A DNA stretch of 25,376 nt, taken from IMG/VR virus record IMGVR_UViG_3300036985_000289, positions 1-25,376 of that record, one strand, 5' to 3'. The notes beneath the pieces are model-generated. The model did not search any database and was not told the DNA's origin. It saw nothing but the letters and a program-made list of their open reading frames with translations. A program made the position numbers and the translations under genes. Shown piece after piece: positions 1-5,040 of the stretch (its first letter is position 1; every line of letters starts with the position of its first letter). Source of the stretch: a virus.

Positions 1-1262
1 CGAGCATAGTTATTATCTATGCGACCTGCAATGTGATGTATAAATTCTTTATTATCAAAACGATTTAAGAATTCAGTCATCTTGCCGATTGTCAACTGCG
101 ACAAGGGTTTCCGACTAACATGCACATGCATACCAACATTGTTTGCTATCTTAAGATCTTTTGGTATGTTATCGTAAAACTTTTTAAAGATGTCAAGATG
201 AATGTCTAATGTTGCAGGACATGTAACAATCTCAAAGCCATTACGAATTGAACCATCTGTTTTCATAAGAGCATGACCATGCATTAGTTTACCTACACCT
301 AGTTGTGCACGATTACGATTTTCTGTTTCGTATTCTAATTCACAACCTAAGTAAACTGTATTAGGTCTAACACGCGTAGCTTTGAATCTAAGCATGTTTT
401 CTACACGAGTAGAATAGTTATGAAGTTTGAATGAAGCATCAAGACAGTGATGACATACTTTATCAATCATAAGTTCGGTAACAGATTCGTTACCACAGTT
501 TGTACATGTTTCAATGTTTACTTCATCACGATTATATACATTACCATCATGAAAGAATTGTATAGAAGTAAGCCATATATCATATCGTTCATTGAATGTA
601 TAACCATACTCTCTTGGATCAGTAAACTTATGAATGTGTACCCAATCTTGAGTACCTAGTCTTACACGCTTTTGAGTGCCATCTACATGATACTCATTAG
701 TTAATGCATCTTTGTAGTAAGACCATGCAGGTATATCTTTAACTGCAAAAACATTTTCTACAGATACAGAATTATCTAATGATTCTAATAAGTGTGCTAT
801 TTCTACTGCTTCTTTAAGCATAACTTGAGTAGTAAGATTAGGTCGTAATGCATTAGAACGAAGTCGTCTTTTTAATGCACCCCAAAAACCTTTCTTTAGA
901 GTTCCATTTTTATTATAGAATTCTATTGGATTAACAAGATAATATAAAGCATCAATAATTGTAGTAGCGTTAGCTCTATAACTTTGATGACTTATTAAGT
1001 TTGTTTCTCTACATGCATCACGATGCACATTGTAGATAGTTAAACGTCTACTTTTGTTTGCTTCATCGTTGGTATAAAATTGTAACACACGCTGTTCTTT
1101 ATACCAAATGGTAGATAAAGTAAAGGTACTACGAACGGTTCTTTGTTCGCTGTAATCCCAAGTAGTATCTTCTTTAGTCCAATAAGTTTGTCGTATATCC
1201 GGATGTTCCCATCTAAACATATTAAAAGCTTTATTAAACTCATTAAAACTATACGGTCTCAT
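1..1262 (-). CDS. Amidoligase-domain protein with zinc ribbon (C-terminus beyond window)
   Basis: An open frame of 420 codons runs from ATG at 1262 to the left edge without a stop, so the C-terminus is missing. The start is fixed by AGGAG at 1269-1273, six bases upstream. The first 250 residues are unrecognised. C253xxC256 and C270xxC273 form a zinc-ribbon-like knuckle. They are followed by GCELEYE (306-312), KTDGS with D336, GFEIV (342-346) and GMHVHVS with H379 and H381. This order, GxExE, then K-x-DGS-x3-GxE, then HxH, is what I know from amidoligase_2-type COOH-NH2 ligases, which form amide bonds on peptides or proteins using ATP. Substrate and role here are unknown. It is the last visible gene of the leftward cassette and overlaps the upstream gene by 14 nt. 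The family call is fairly firm from motif order; the zinc-ribbon fusion is read directly; function is inference. Confidence 0.72.
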   Translation of the reverse strand, partial: MRPYSFNEFNKAFNMFRWEHPDIRQTYWTKEDTTWDYSEQRTVRSTFTLSTIWYKEQRVLQFYTNDEANKSRRLTIYNVHRDACRETNLISHQSYRANATTIIDALYYLVNPIEFYNKNGTLKKGFWGALKRRLRSNALRPNLTTQVMLKEAVEIAHLLESLDNSVSVENVFAVKDIPAWSYYKDALTNEYHVDGTQKRVRLGTQDWVHIHKFTDPREYGYTFNERYDIWLTSIQFFHDGNVYNRDEVNIETCTNCGNESVTELMIDKVCHHCLDASFKLHNYSTRVENMLRFKATRVRPNTVYLGCELEYETENRNRAQLGVGKLMHGHALMKTDGSIRNGFEIVTCPATLDIHLDIFKKFYDNIPKDLKIANNVGMHVHVSRKPLSQLTIGKMTEFLNRFDNKEFIHHIAGRIDNNYA

Positions 1263-1434
1263 CGACATCTCCTTTCATGGTTTCTATGAGATCTCTTGGT
1301 GGTTTTTTGTATGCACGGACAACAATGAATTCTTTCTTGTCCTTGCCCCATTTTACACGGGCACAATTATCCCAACCATTTCCCCAGAATACATCAAAAA
1401 GATTACGAGTGATATATTTATATTGTAATAACAT
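1249..1434 (-). CDS. Small conserved-looking hypothetical protein (61 aa)
   Basis: I do not recognise this gene. The protein starts MLLQYKYITR and is rich in aromatic and basic residues, with GNGWDNCARVKWGKDKKEF in the middle. An ATG four codons upstream (1446) is in frame, but GGAG sits six bases before the ATG at 1434, so the shorter form is preferred. Its stop lies 14 nt inside the amidoligase gene, and its last codons carry that gene's ribosome binding site, which suggests translational coupling. No membrane segment or known motif is visible. The opposite-strand frame at 1277-1570 is taken as its shadow. Confidence 0.6.
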   Translation of the reverse strand: MLLQYKYITRNLFDVFWGNGWDNCARVKWGKDKKEFIVVRAYKKPPRDLIETMKGDVDETV

Positions 1435-1483
1435 ACATGACTCCATTGACTACGGGCAAAATTACCCACATACCACACTCGTA

Positions 1484-1516
1484 GATTGCCGACCACGCAC
1501 CGCGTTGCGGACAATC
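1484..1516. other. GC-rich compound hairpin in a leftward intergenic gap
   Basis: The 33-bp element pairs GATTG with CAATC, CCG with CGG (one bulged base), and ACGC with GCGT around a 3-nt loop. It is markedly richer in G+C than its surroundings and lies in the roughly 100-bp gap between the 54-aa and 61-aa leftward genes. There is no T-run after it on either strand, so it does not look like a simple terminator. An RNA processing or stability element, or a protein-binding site, is possible. Confidence 0.5.
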
Positions 1517-1538
1517 ATACGAATGTGTTATAAGTGTA

Positions 1539-1703
1539 TTACTTGCACAAATATAAATACTGGGGATTAACAAGACCAATCACCATATATATTACACAGA
1601 GTGTTATAATTGCAAACACAGATACTAAAACAAATCTATCAAACCAAGATAGAATATGTTTATGTTTAGGTACAATTATATAATCATGTTTATAATCGTT
1701 CAT
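1539..1703 (-). CDS. Small single-pass membrane protein (54 aa)
   Basis: The start at 1703 is preceded by AAAGGA with an 8-nt spacer. The first 14 nt overlap the end of the upstream 65-aa gene. The N-terminal 20 residues are polar and basic (KHDYIIVPKHKH), followed by one hydrophobic stretch (about residues 24-45, FVLVSVFAIITLCVIYMVIG) and a short tail. By the positive-inside rule the N-terminus is probably cytoplasmic. No family is recognised. Small membrane proteins in early phage cassettes often act on host membrane targets, but nothing here shows a function. Confidence 0.6.
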   Translation of the reverse strand: MNDYKHDYIIVPKHKHILSWFDRFVLVSVFAIITLCVIYMVIGLVNPQYLYLCK

Positions 1704-1887
1704 TTAATTTATCCTTTAATAATTTAACTGTATCAGAATTGAGTTCAGCTAACACAAATGCTGCCCCATGTTTTTCTATTAGGTTTTCAAACTCACGAAG
1801 TGTCCAATAAAAGTGAGCTTCTTCTTGATCATTTTGTTGAGGTTCATCACCATGATCATAGTGATCATCGAAATCATCTGTGCTCAT
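1690..1887 (-). CDS. Small acidic hypothetical protein (65 aa)
   Basis: The frame is open from 1947, but AGGA lies six bases before the ATG at 1887, so the protein starts MSTDDFDDHYDHG. The N-terminal 25 residues are strongly acidic and His-rich (DDFDDHYDHGDE), likely disordered and possibly metal-binding. The second half is predicted helical (TLREFENLIEKHGAAFVLAEL and KLLKDKLNERL). It overlaps the 40-aa gene upstream and the 54-aa gene downstream by 14 nt each, so the three are probably co-translated. No family is recognised. Confidence 0.6.
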   Translation of the reverse strand: MSTDDFDDHYDHGDEPQQNDQEEAHFYWTLREFENLIEKHGAAFVLAELNSDTVKLLKDKLNERL

Positions 1888-1996
1888 GACAGTTCCTTTC
1901 TTCTTTACCTTTAGCATAGCCAACACGATAAGCAATCCATGATCCATATATTACTAGAACAAGAGATTGAATAAACAAGTAAGTTTCTATAGACAT
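1874..1996 (-). CDS. Small membrane protein (40 aa)
   Basis: ATG at 1996 follows AAGGA with a 6-nt spacer. One hydrophobic segment (residues about 5-22, YLFIQSLVLVIYGSWIAY) is followed by a basic tail (AKGKEERNCHEHR), so the C-terminus should stay in the cytoplasm. The end overlaps the acidic 65-aa gene by 14 nt. No family is recognised. It could alternatively be a holin-like or regulatory peptide, but leftward placement far from the lysis cassette argues against a lysis role. Confidence 0.55.
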   Translation of the reverse strand: MSIETYLFIQSLVLVIYGSWIAYRVGYAKGKEERNCHEHR

Positions 1997-2073
1997 TTTG
2001 ATTCCTTAAGTTTTAAATATTGTCTTGCAATTTTAAGAGATTGCAAGTTAACTCTAAATGTATTATTCACCAT
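1987..2073 (-). CDS. Possible 28-aa basic peptide
   Basis: A short open frame begins inside the end of the 58-aa gene (11-nt overlap) and ends inside the start of the 40-aa gene (10-nt overlap). It starts MVNNTFRVNLQ and ends ARQYLKLKESKCL. Only a distant AAGG (9-nt spacer) precedes its ATG. It fits the overlapping style of the cassette and fills an otherwise empty gap, but the evidence is weak. Confidence 0.3.
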   Translation of the reverse strand: MVNNTFRVNLQSLKIARQYLKLKESKCL

Positions 2074-2239
2074 TTGATGCAGCCTTGTATTGTAACACTT
2101 TGATCTTATTAATCAATAGGTTACGCTTTAAGTTGCGTTCATTTTTAGGGAAGGTTTTGTATATCTTCCAGAATGCATGAGCATAGATTTCTTGTAATGC
2201 ATCTGTATTATACTTGTCAAGTTTAATTTCTGTAGTCAT
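2063..2239 (-). CDS. Small basic hypothetical protein (58 aa)
   Basis: The start at 2239 follows AAAGGA with a spacer of about 7 nt. The protein (MTTEIKLDKYNTDAL...) has a central aromatic helix (LQEIYAHAFWKIYKTF) and a basic helix (NERNLKRNLLINKIKVLQYK). No membrane segment, cysteine motif or family is recognised. The 5' end overlaps the upstream 36-aa frame by 17 nt. It is probably co-transcribed with the rest of the leftward cassette. Confidence 0.55.
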   Translation of the reverse strand: MTTEIKLDKYNTDALQEIYAHAFWKIYKTFPKNERNLKRNLLINKIKVLQYKAASNGE

Positions 2240-2333
2240 GATGATTTCCTTTAGGATCTAATTGTTCAAGACGAACGCACAAATCATGTGCGAGTAATTC
2301 AATTGTTGCTTTACAGATTAAATATGAATACAT
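2223..2333 (-). CDS. Possible small hypothetical protein (36 aa)
   Basis: Two in-frame ATGs lie two codons apart. The one at 2333 has AAGGA with a 7-nt spacer and is chosen. The product is MYSYLICKATIELLAHDLCV followed by a polar tail. It overlaps the next gene by 17 nt and is the first gene after the terminator at 2401-2429. No family is recognised. Confidence 0.45.
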   Translation of the reverse strand: MYSYLICKATIELLAHDLCVRLEQLDPKGNHHDYRN

Positions 2334-2400
2334 AATCATTTCCTTATTATAAAGATTGTGCCCCATATATGCAAGAGGTGTTGGCTCTCGCGAATGAGAC

Positions 2401-2429
2401 AAAAAAAAAGCCCTGAATTAACAGGGCTT
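2401..2429 (-). terminator. Rho-independent terminator of the 126-aa gene
   Basis: On the minus strand an 8-bp stem (AAGCCCTG pairing with CAGGGCTT, 2408-2415 with 2422-2429) with a 6-nt loop is followed by an unbroken T-run (A-run 2401-2409 on the plus strand). It lies 22 bp past the stop of the leftward 126-aa gene. Some read-through, or a promoter between 2334 and 2400, must serve the small-gene cassette beyond it. Confidence 0.9.
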
Positions 2430-2450
2430 AAACTATGGAGATTATATAAC

Positions 2451-2831
2451 TTAGTTGATAATTGCTGCTGCTACATCACCTTCAATCTTTGTGTAATCAA
2501 CTCTTACTTTAGGAGTTGAAGGATTGTCAGTTGAATCTGTTGATGCAGAAGCATTGTACATTGATGATTGATTATCAATTGCTTCTGTATTACCAGAGTT
2601 AGCTCTCTTAGTTACAGAGAGTTTAATACGATTGCGTAGATCAGTGAGTTCATCTACGAGATCAACGATCTCTTTAGCAAAGGGAGATTTGTATCTGCGT
2701 AAACTTGTTTCTGCTTCTTGTAATAGTTGCAATGCTAGATAGATTCTTAGACCTGAGTTAGCTGGTTTTGTAATCTCATTGTACTTAGTAAAGTCAAAGT
2801 TAGATTTAGTTGTTGCTGTTGATTGTGCCAT
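2451..2831 (-). CDS. Hypothetical early protein (126 aa)
   Basis: The frame is open from 2888, but AGGAG at 2839-2843, seven bases before the ATG at 2831, sets the start (MAQSTATTKSNFDFTKYNEI). The middle (about residues 28-75) is predicted helical with charged heptad-like spacing (LRIYLALQLLQEAETSLRRY and EIVDLVDELTDLRNRIKL). The C-terminal third is Ser/Thr/Asn-rich and probably disordered, ending in a short hydrophobic tail (DVAAAIIN). No family is recognised. It has its own terminator and a long structured leader, suggesting it is regulated separately and possibly well expressed. An oligomeric DNA- or RNA-binding accessory protein is only a guess. Confidence 0.7.
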   Translation of the reverse strand: MAQSTATTKSNFDFTKYNEITKPANSGLRIYLALQLLQEAETSLRRYKSPFAKEIVDLVDELTDLRNRIKLSVTKRANSGNTEAIDNQSSMYNASASTDSTDNPSTPKVRVDYTKIEGDVAAAIIN

Positions 2832-2860
2832 AATAGTACTCCTAATTAAGGTTAAAGTTA

Positions 2861-2876
2861 TGTTACTTTCGTAACA
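2861..2876 (-). promoter_or_regulatory. GNRA-loop hairpin in the leader of the 126-aa gene
   Basis: TGTTAC and GTAACA form a perfect 6-bp stem. On the minus strand the loop is GAAA, a stable GNRA tetraloop; on the plus strand it would be TTTC. It sits 17 bases upstream of the Shine-Dalgarno sequence, so an mRNA stability or translation element is plausible. Confidence 0.45.
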
Positions 2877-3049
2877 ATTACATTGCAATCACATAATCAT
2901 TCGAGCATGTTACATAGCAGGCTGCTTGTGATGGACACAGCTCTGCTGGGTCTAGCACATTGCAGATGCTTCTGTAATAGGATTGAATGTTAGTGATTCA
3001 ATAAGTAATTGTCGAAAGTACACATCACTATTAATCCTTATAGGAGTGA

Positions 3050-3101
3050 TTATGGTGCGATCACGCAACAACCATAAAGATACATTGACTGACTATGTAT
3101 C
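3050..3101. repeat. Two adjacent inverted repeats
   Basis: The first pairs TTATGGT (3050-3056) with ACCATAA (3071-3077), enclosing TGCG/CGCA around ATCA (the T at 3056 can join either stem). The second pairs GATACAT (3079-3085) with ATGTATC (3095-3101), separated by nine bases made of TGAC copies. Perfect arms of seven bases set side by side suggest protein-binding sites or RNA hairpins. Confidence 0.5.
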
Positions 3102-3141
3102 AATAGAAAGTATGGCTAACGAAGGATATAGTGTTGCATAA
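3052..3141 (+). CDS. Possible 29-aa ORF in the control region
   Basis: ATG follows AGGAG with a 6-nt spacer, an excellent ribosome binding site. The peptide starts MVRSRNNHKDTLTDYVSIES and ends with NEGYSVA. It is an isolated rightward frame inside a region otherwise transcribed leftward, and two inverted repeats cover its first half, so it may be chance or a small regulatory peptide. No family is recognised. Confidence 0.35.
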   Translation: MVRSRNNHKDTLTDYVSIESMANEGYSVA

Positions 3142-3436
3142 TTACAGTGAGCTAAGTTATTGATTAGTTATGATGGAGTAATACACAATAGAATTACTTA
3201 AGCTAGGGTAATACAATAGGATCTATTGTTAATATATTGTGTGTATTGATAATGATTACAGTGTAATTATATTAACATTGTGTGTTAGTGTTAGGATACA
3301 TTGTTGAGTATTGGATGATGGGTAATCTAGGTGTATACCCAGGGGGGGAAATAAATTAATTATATATTATTTTACTACCCAGTAAACTAGATTTTATAAG
3401 AAATTATCAATTAGGTCTAGTACAGGTATTGAATAT

Positions 3437-3533
3437 GGGCACCACTAACGTGGGCTATTGAACTATGGTCCTCGTCTTACTCAAGTTCGTATTCTTAGAC
3501 TTCGGACTTACGTCCTCAGTCAACTAGGTACCC
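3437..3533 (-). ncRNA. Candidate structured RNA in the leftward leader
   Basis: Read on the minus strand, GGGUACC (3533-3527) can close with GGUGCCC (3443-3437) by seven pairs including one G-U wobble; the plus strand would have a C-A mismatch there. Inside is a hairpin at 3521-3498: GACU/AGUC, then a tandem 5'-GA/5'-GA internal loop, then GGAC/GUCC capped by GUAA, a GNRA tetraloop. A second stem pairs GAACU (3488-3484) with AGUUC (3464-3460). Tandem sheared GA and a GNRA cap are RNA motifs present only on this strand. A competing CCAC/GUGG hairpin near the 3' end overlaps the closing stem. It lies about 110 nt downstream of the leftward promoter. No known RNA class is matched. Confidence 0.45.
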
Positions 3534-3535
3534 TC

Positions 3536-3648
3536 TATTATATTATTATAATATTATTATATTATTATTATATTACTATTATTATATTATATTATAAATA
3601 TATAAATATAATTATAATATAATTATTATTATATAATTATAATTATTA
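3536..3648. repeat. 113-bp A/T-only low-complexity tract
   Basis: The tract is made of TATTA, ATTATA and similar short units and contains a single C (3576). It separates the candidate RNA from the divergent promoters. Such a tract melts easily; it could be a DNA-unwinding element of a replication origin or an UP-element-like region. No iterons or DnaA boxes are clear enough to call an origin. Confidence 0.75.
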
Positions 3649-3649
3649 G

Positions 3650-3678
3650 ATTTTAACAGAACTTTAATCACTTGTCAA
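3650..3678 (-). promoter_or_regulatory. Leftward sigma70-type promoter
   Basis: On the minus strand, TTGACA (3678-3673) is followed after exactly 17 bases by TAAAAT (3655-3650), five of six matches to the -10 consensus. Transcription would start near 3643 in the A/T tract and run through the candidate RNA toward the 126-aa gene. Around its -35 box is an inverted repeat, CTTGTC (3671-3676) with GACAAG (3699-3704). Confidence 0.65.
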
Positions 3679-3717
3679 GAAAAATATAAAATATTACGGA
3701 CAAGGGCTTAATAGCTA

Positions 3718-3746
3718 TTGACAAACGTTAAAAGTTATGGTATACT
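3718..3746 (+). promoter_or_regulatory. Rightward sigma70-type promoter of the morphogenesis operon
   Basis: TTGACA (3718-3723), a 17-bp spacer and TATACT (3741-3746) form a near-consensus promoter. The start site should be near 3753, leaving about a 20-nt leader before the ATG at 3773. This rules out the in-frame ATG at 3737, which lies inside the promoter. No other strong promoter is obvious downstream, so this one may drive the whole rightward operon. Confidence 0.75.
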
Positions 3747-3755
3747 ATTACCATA
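3736..3755. promoter_or_regulatory. Palindromic operator over the -10 box
   Basis: TATGGTA and TACCATA are perfect 7-bp arms separated by six bases. The -10 hexamer of the rightward promoter lies across the left arm and centre, and the expected start site lies in the right arm. A dimeric repressor here would block the promoter. No repressor gene is present in the window. Confidence 0.6.
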
Positions 3756-3772
3756 CGAGTGAAAGTTTATTT

Positions 3773-4423
3773 ATGATTCGAGAAAACCTCCCAGAAGATA
3801 CCAATCCAGACAAGCTCTCTGGCTATAAGCTAGATGACAAAGAGATTATCTTAAGCAAGAAACGTGGTCCTGGTTTTAAATTTAATAACCCTAGTTACTT
3901 TAACCTTGAACAGAAGACAGACGCTTGCGCTCTGTATTGTGTTTATGGTGATGTAGACCAAGTCAGTGAAATGACTGGTATAGATCCTAAGTTCTTACGT
4001 CAGTGGAAAGACGAACCTTGGTGGTCTGAGATCCAAAAGAAGGTGTTTGTAGAACAAAATGAAAAACTCGCCTCTAGAATTTCTGGTGTACTTGATCGTT
4101 CTCTTGATCATCTGGTCGATAGACTGGACAACGGGGACTATCTCTGGGACGTCAGGAAATCTAAACTGGTAAGAAAACCAGTAGACACTAAAGTTCTTTC
4201 TAACTTGTTCAACAATCTAATCACACGTAGGCAACTTATACGTGGCGAGCCTACTAGCATTACAACACAGGTAGCAGTGGATGATCGTCTTAAACTACTG
4301 GCTGCTCAATTTCAAAAATTCGCACTAGCTAAAGAAATCGAAGGGGAAACTTATGGCAACACCAATGAAAAAATCAGCACCTATGAAAAAACCAATGAAG
4401 AAGTCACCAATGAAAAAGGGTAA
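3773..4423 (+). CDS. terS: Putative terminase small subunit
   Basis: The small terminase subunit recognises phage DNA and hands it to the large subunit for packaging. Residues about 45-100 contain a helix-turn-helix-like stretch (TDACALYCVYGDVDQVSEM, then DPKFLRQWK), followed by a helical middle region with a conserved-looking basic turn (NNLITRRQLIRGEP) suited to oligomerisation. At 216 aa it is within the usual range. The start at 3773 is chosen because the earlier ATG (3737) lies in the promoter; the ribosome binding site is weak (GAGTGAAAG). It is the first gene of the rightward operon and six small genes upstream of TerL. The C-terminal tail repeats TNEK-like units and is overlapped in another frame by a micro-gene. 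The call rests on the HTH and position; homology was not tested. Confidence 0.6.
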   Translation: MIRENLPEDTNPDKLSGYKLDDKEIILSKKRGPGFKFNNPSYFNLEQKTDACALYCVYGDVDQVSEMTGIDPKFLRQWKDEPWWSEIQKKVFVEQNEKLASRISGVLDRSLDHLVDRLDNGDYLWDVRKSKLVRKPVDTKVLSNLFNNLITRRQLIRGEPTSITTQVAVDDRLKLLAAQFQKFALAKEIEGETYGNTNEKISTYEKTNEEVTNEKG

Positions 4424-4430
4424 ATGCTAA
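4353..4430 (+). CDS. Lys-rich PMKK-repeat micropeptide (25 aa) overlapping terS
   Basis: This frame lies +1 relative to terS over the last 71 nt of that gene and ends 7 nt past it. AGGGG with a 6-nt spacer precedes the ATG. The product starts MATPMKKSAPMKK, contains four MKK units, three written PMKK plus a final SPMKK, and ends KKGKC. It is followed after 3 nt by the next basic-protein gene, which fits the operon. Because the underlying DNA is a short tandem repeat, both frames are repetitive and one may be a by-product. Possible nucleic-acid-binding peptide; function unknown. Confidence 0.5.
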   Translation: MATPMKKSAPMKKPMKKSPMKKGKC

Positions 4431-4433
4431 GTC

Positions 4434-4607
4434 ATGGCTTCAAAGGTTAATGCTGCTAATAACTATACTAAACCAAGCTTACGCAAGAAGATAGTATCTC
4501 AAGTTAAAGCAGCAGCAACACACGGTACTAAAGCAGGACAATGGAGTGCTCGTAAAGCACAACTAGTAGCTAAGAAGTACAAAGCTGCTGGTGGTGGTTA
4601 TAAATGA
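4434..4607 (+). CDS. Small basic protein (57 aa)
   Basis: The frame starts MASKVNAANNYTKPSLRKKI, contains GTKAGQWSARKAQLVAKKYK and ends AAGGGYK. I recall similar short basic proteins in aquatic phages and some large DNA viruses with the same NYTKP...GQWSARKAQ...GGGY pattern, but no function is known to me. It overlaps the next gene by ATGA. High Lys/Arg content and lack of membrane segments suggest nucleic-acid binding or virion packaging; this is inference. Confidence 0.75.
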   Translation: MASKVNAANNYTKPSLRKKIVSQVKAAATHGTKAGQWSARKAQLVAKKYKAAGGGYK

Positions 4608-4855
4608 GTCATTTAGCTAAGCCACAACGTTCACTTAAAGCTTGGGGTGAACAGAAGTGGAAGACTAAGTCAGGTAAGAAGTCCAGTGTAACTGGAGAAA
4701 GATACCTACCTGAGAAAGCAATTAAAGCTTTAACTCCACAAGAGTATGCAGCTACAACAAAAGCCAAGCGAGAAGGTAAGGCTAAGGGTAAACAGTTTGT
4801 AGCACAACCTAAAAGTATTAAAGCCAAAACTAAAACGTATAGGAAAGTATCTTAA
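4604..4855 (+). CDS. Basic protein, DUF5872-like (83 aa)
   Basis: The pattern SLKAWGEQKWKTKSGKKS, then ERYLPEKAIKALTPQEYAA, then KREGKAKGKQFVAQP matches what I remember of the DUF5872 type found in phages and giant viruses. The order W-x5-W-x2-SGK, RYLPxxA and KGKQFVxQP is characteristic. No catalytic motif is known. It begins with a 4-nt ATGA overlap after the 57-aa gene and is the third member of the basic island. The opposite-strand frame over it is a shadow. Family name is from memory and should be searched. Confidence 0.78.
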   Translation: MSHLAKPQRSLKAWGEQKWKTKSGKKSSVTGERYLPEKAIKALTPQEYAATTKAKREGKAKGKQFVAQPKSIKAKTKTYRKVS

Positions 4856-4856
4856 T

Positions 4857-5039
4857 ATGGCAACTAAATCTAAAAATTGGATTGCTTCTGCAATCAAAAA
4901 GCCTGGAGCTCTTAAAAAGTCTCTAGGAGTTAAGAAAGGCGAGAAGATTCCTGCTGGTAAACTAGCAACTGCTGCTAAGAAACCAGGTAAAATGGGTCAA
5001 CGTGCTCGTCTTGCACAGACTTTAAAAGGTTTTAAATAA
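4857..5039 (+). CDS. Basic protein with KPGAL...GQRARLAQTL pattern (60 aa)
   Basis: The product contains NWIASAIKKPGALKKSLGVK, then KIPAGKLATAAKKPGKMGQR and ARLAQTLKGF. The same motif set recurs in small proteins of marine phages as I remember them; no function is known. Starts one base after the previous stop. About a quarter of residues are Lys or Arg, so nucleic-acid or capsid-interior binding is plausible. Confidence 0.75.
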   Translation: MATKSKNWIASAIKKPGALKKSLGVKKGEKIPAGKLATAAKKPGKMGQRARLAQTLKGFK

Positions 5040-5040
5040 A

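Larger units (their letters stand above)
2877..3436. other. Long non-coding control region with several inverted repeats
   Basis: No convincing gene larger than about 30 codons is present on either strand. Visible structures are a stem pairing AGCAG (2916-2920) with CTGCT (2943-2947), with an inner TTGTG/CACAG pairing, and the two adjacent inverted repeats at 3050-3101. There is also a weak 6-bp pairing of TGGGTA and TACCCA near 3319-3341, next to a run of seven G. If the leftward promoter at 3650-3678 is active, this region is its long untranslated leader. Confidence 0.5.

Noticed and set aside
447-659. 70-aa plus-strand frame
   Set aside because: It runs antisense through the long amidoligase frame, has no good ribosome binding site, and its product is not recognisable.
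1444-1538. 18-aa minus-strand frame in the 54-aa to 61-aa gap
   Set aside because: Very short, no convincing ribosome binding site, and it coincides with the GC-rich hairpin.
1277-1570. 97-aa plus-strand frame
   Set aside because: Shadow of the leftward 61-aa gene and of the GC-rich hairpin; composition is not protein-like.
2346-2374. TTGCAT-N17-TATAAT promoter on the minus strand before the 36-aa gene
   Set aside because: The -10 box is perfect but the -35 matches only three of six. The ribosome binding site of the 36-aa gene directly abuts the -10 hexamer and would not be transcribed. It could only serve genes further on.
3437-3533. Hammerhead ribozyme or tRNA in the minus-strand structured segment
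   Set aside because: The GA...GNRA hairpin...GAA arrangement recalls the hammerhead core, but CUGANGA is not in place and the base after stem III would be G. There is also a 7-bp closing stem and a UUCAAU-like loop, but no D-arm or anticodon arm, so it is not a tRNA.
3536-3648. CRISPR-like or iteron array in the A/T tract
   Set aside because: There are no unique spacers or repeats of fixed length; the tract is simple low-complexity A/T.
3737-3772. Use of the ATG at 3737 as start of the small terminase gene
   Set aside because: It lies inside the spacer of the strong promoter and upstream of the predicted transcription start; the ATG at 3773 is the first start in the predicted transcript.
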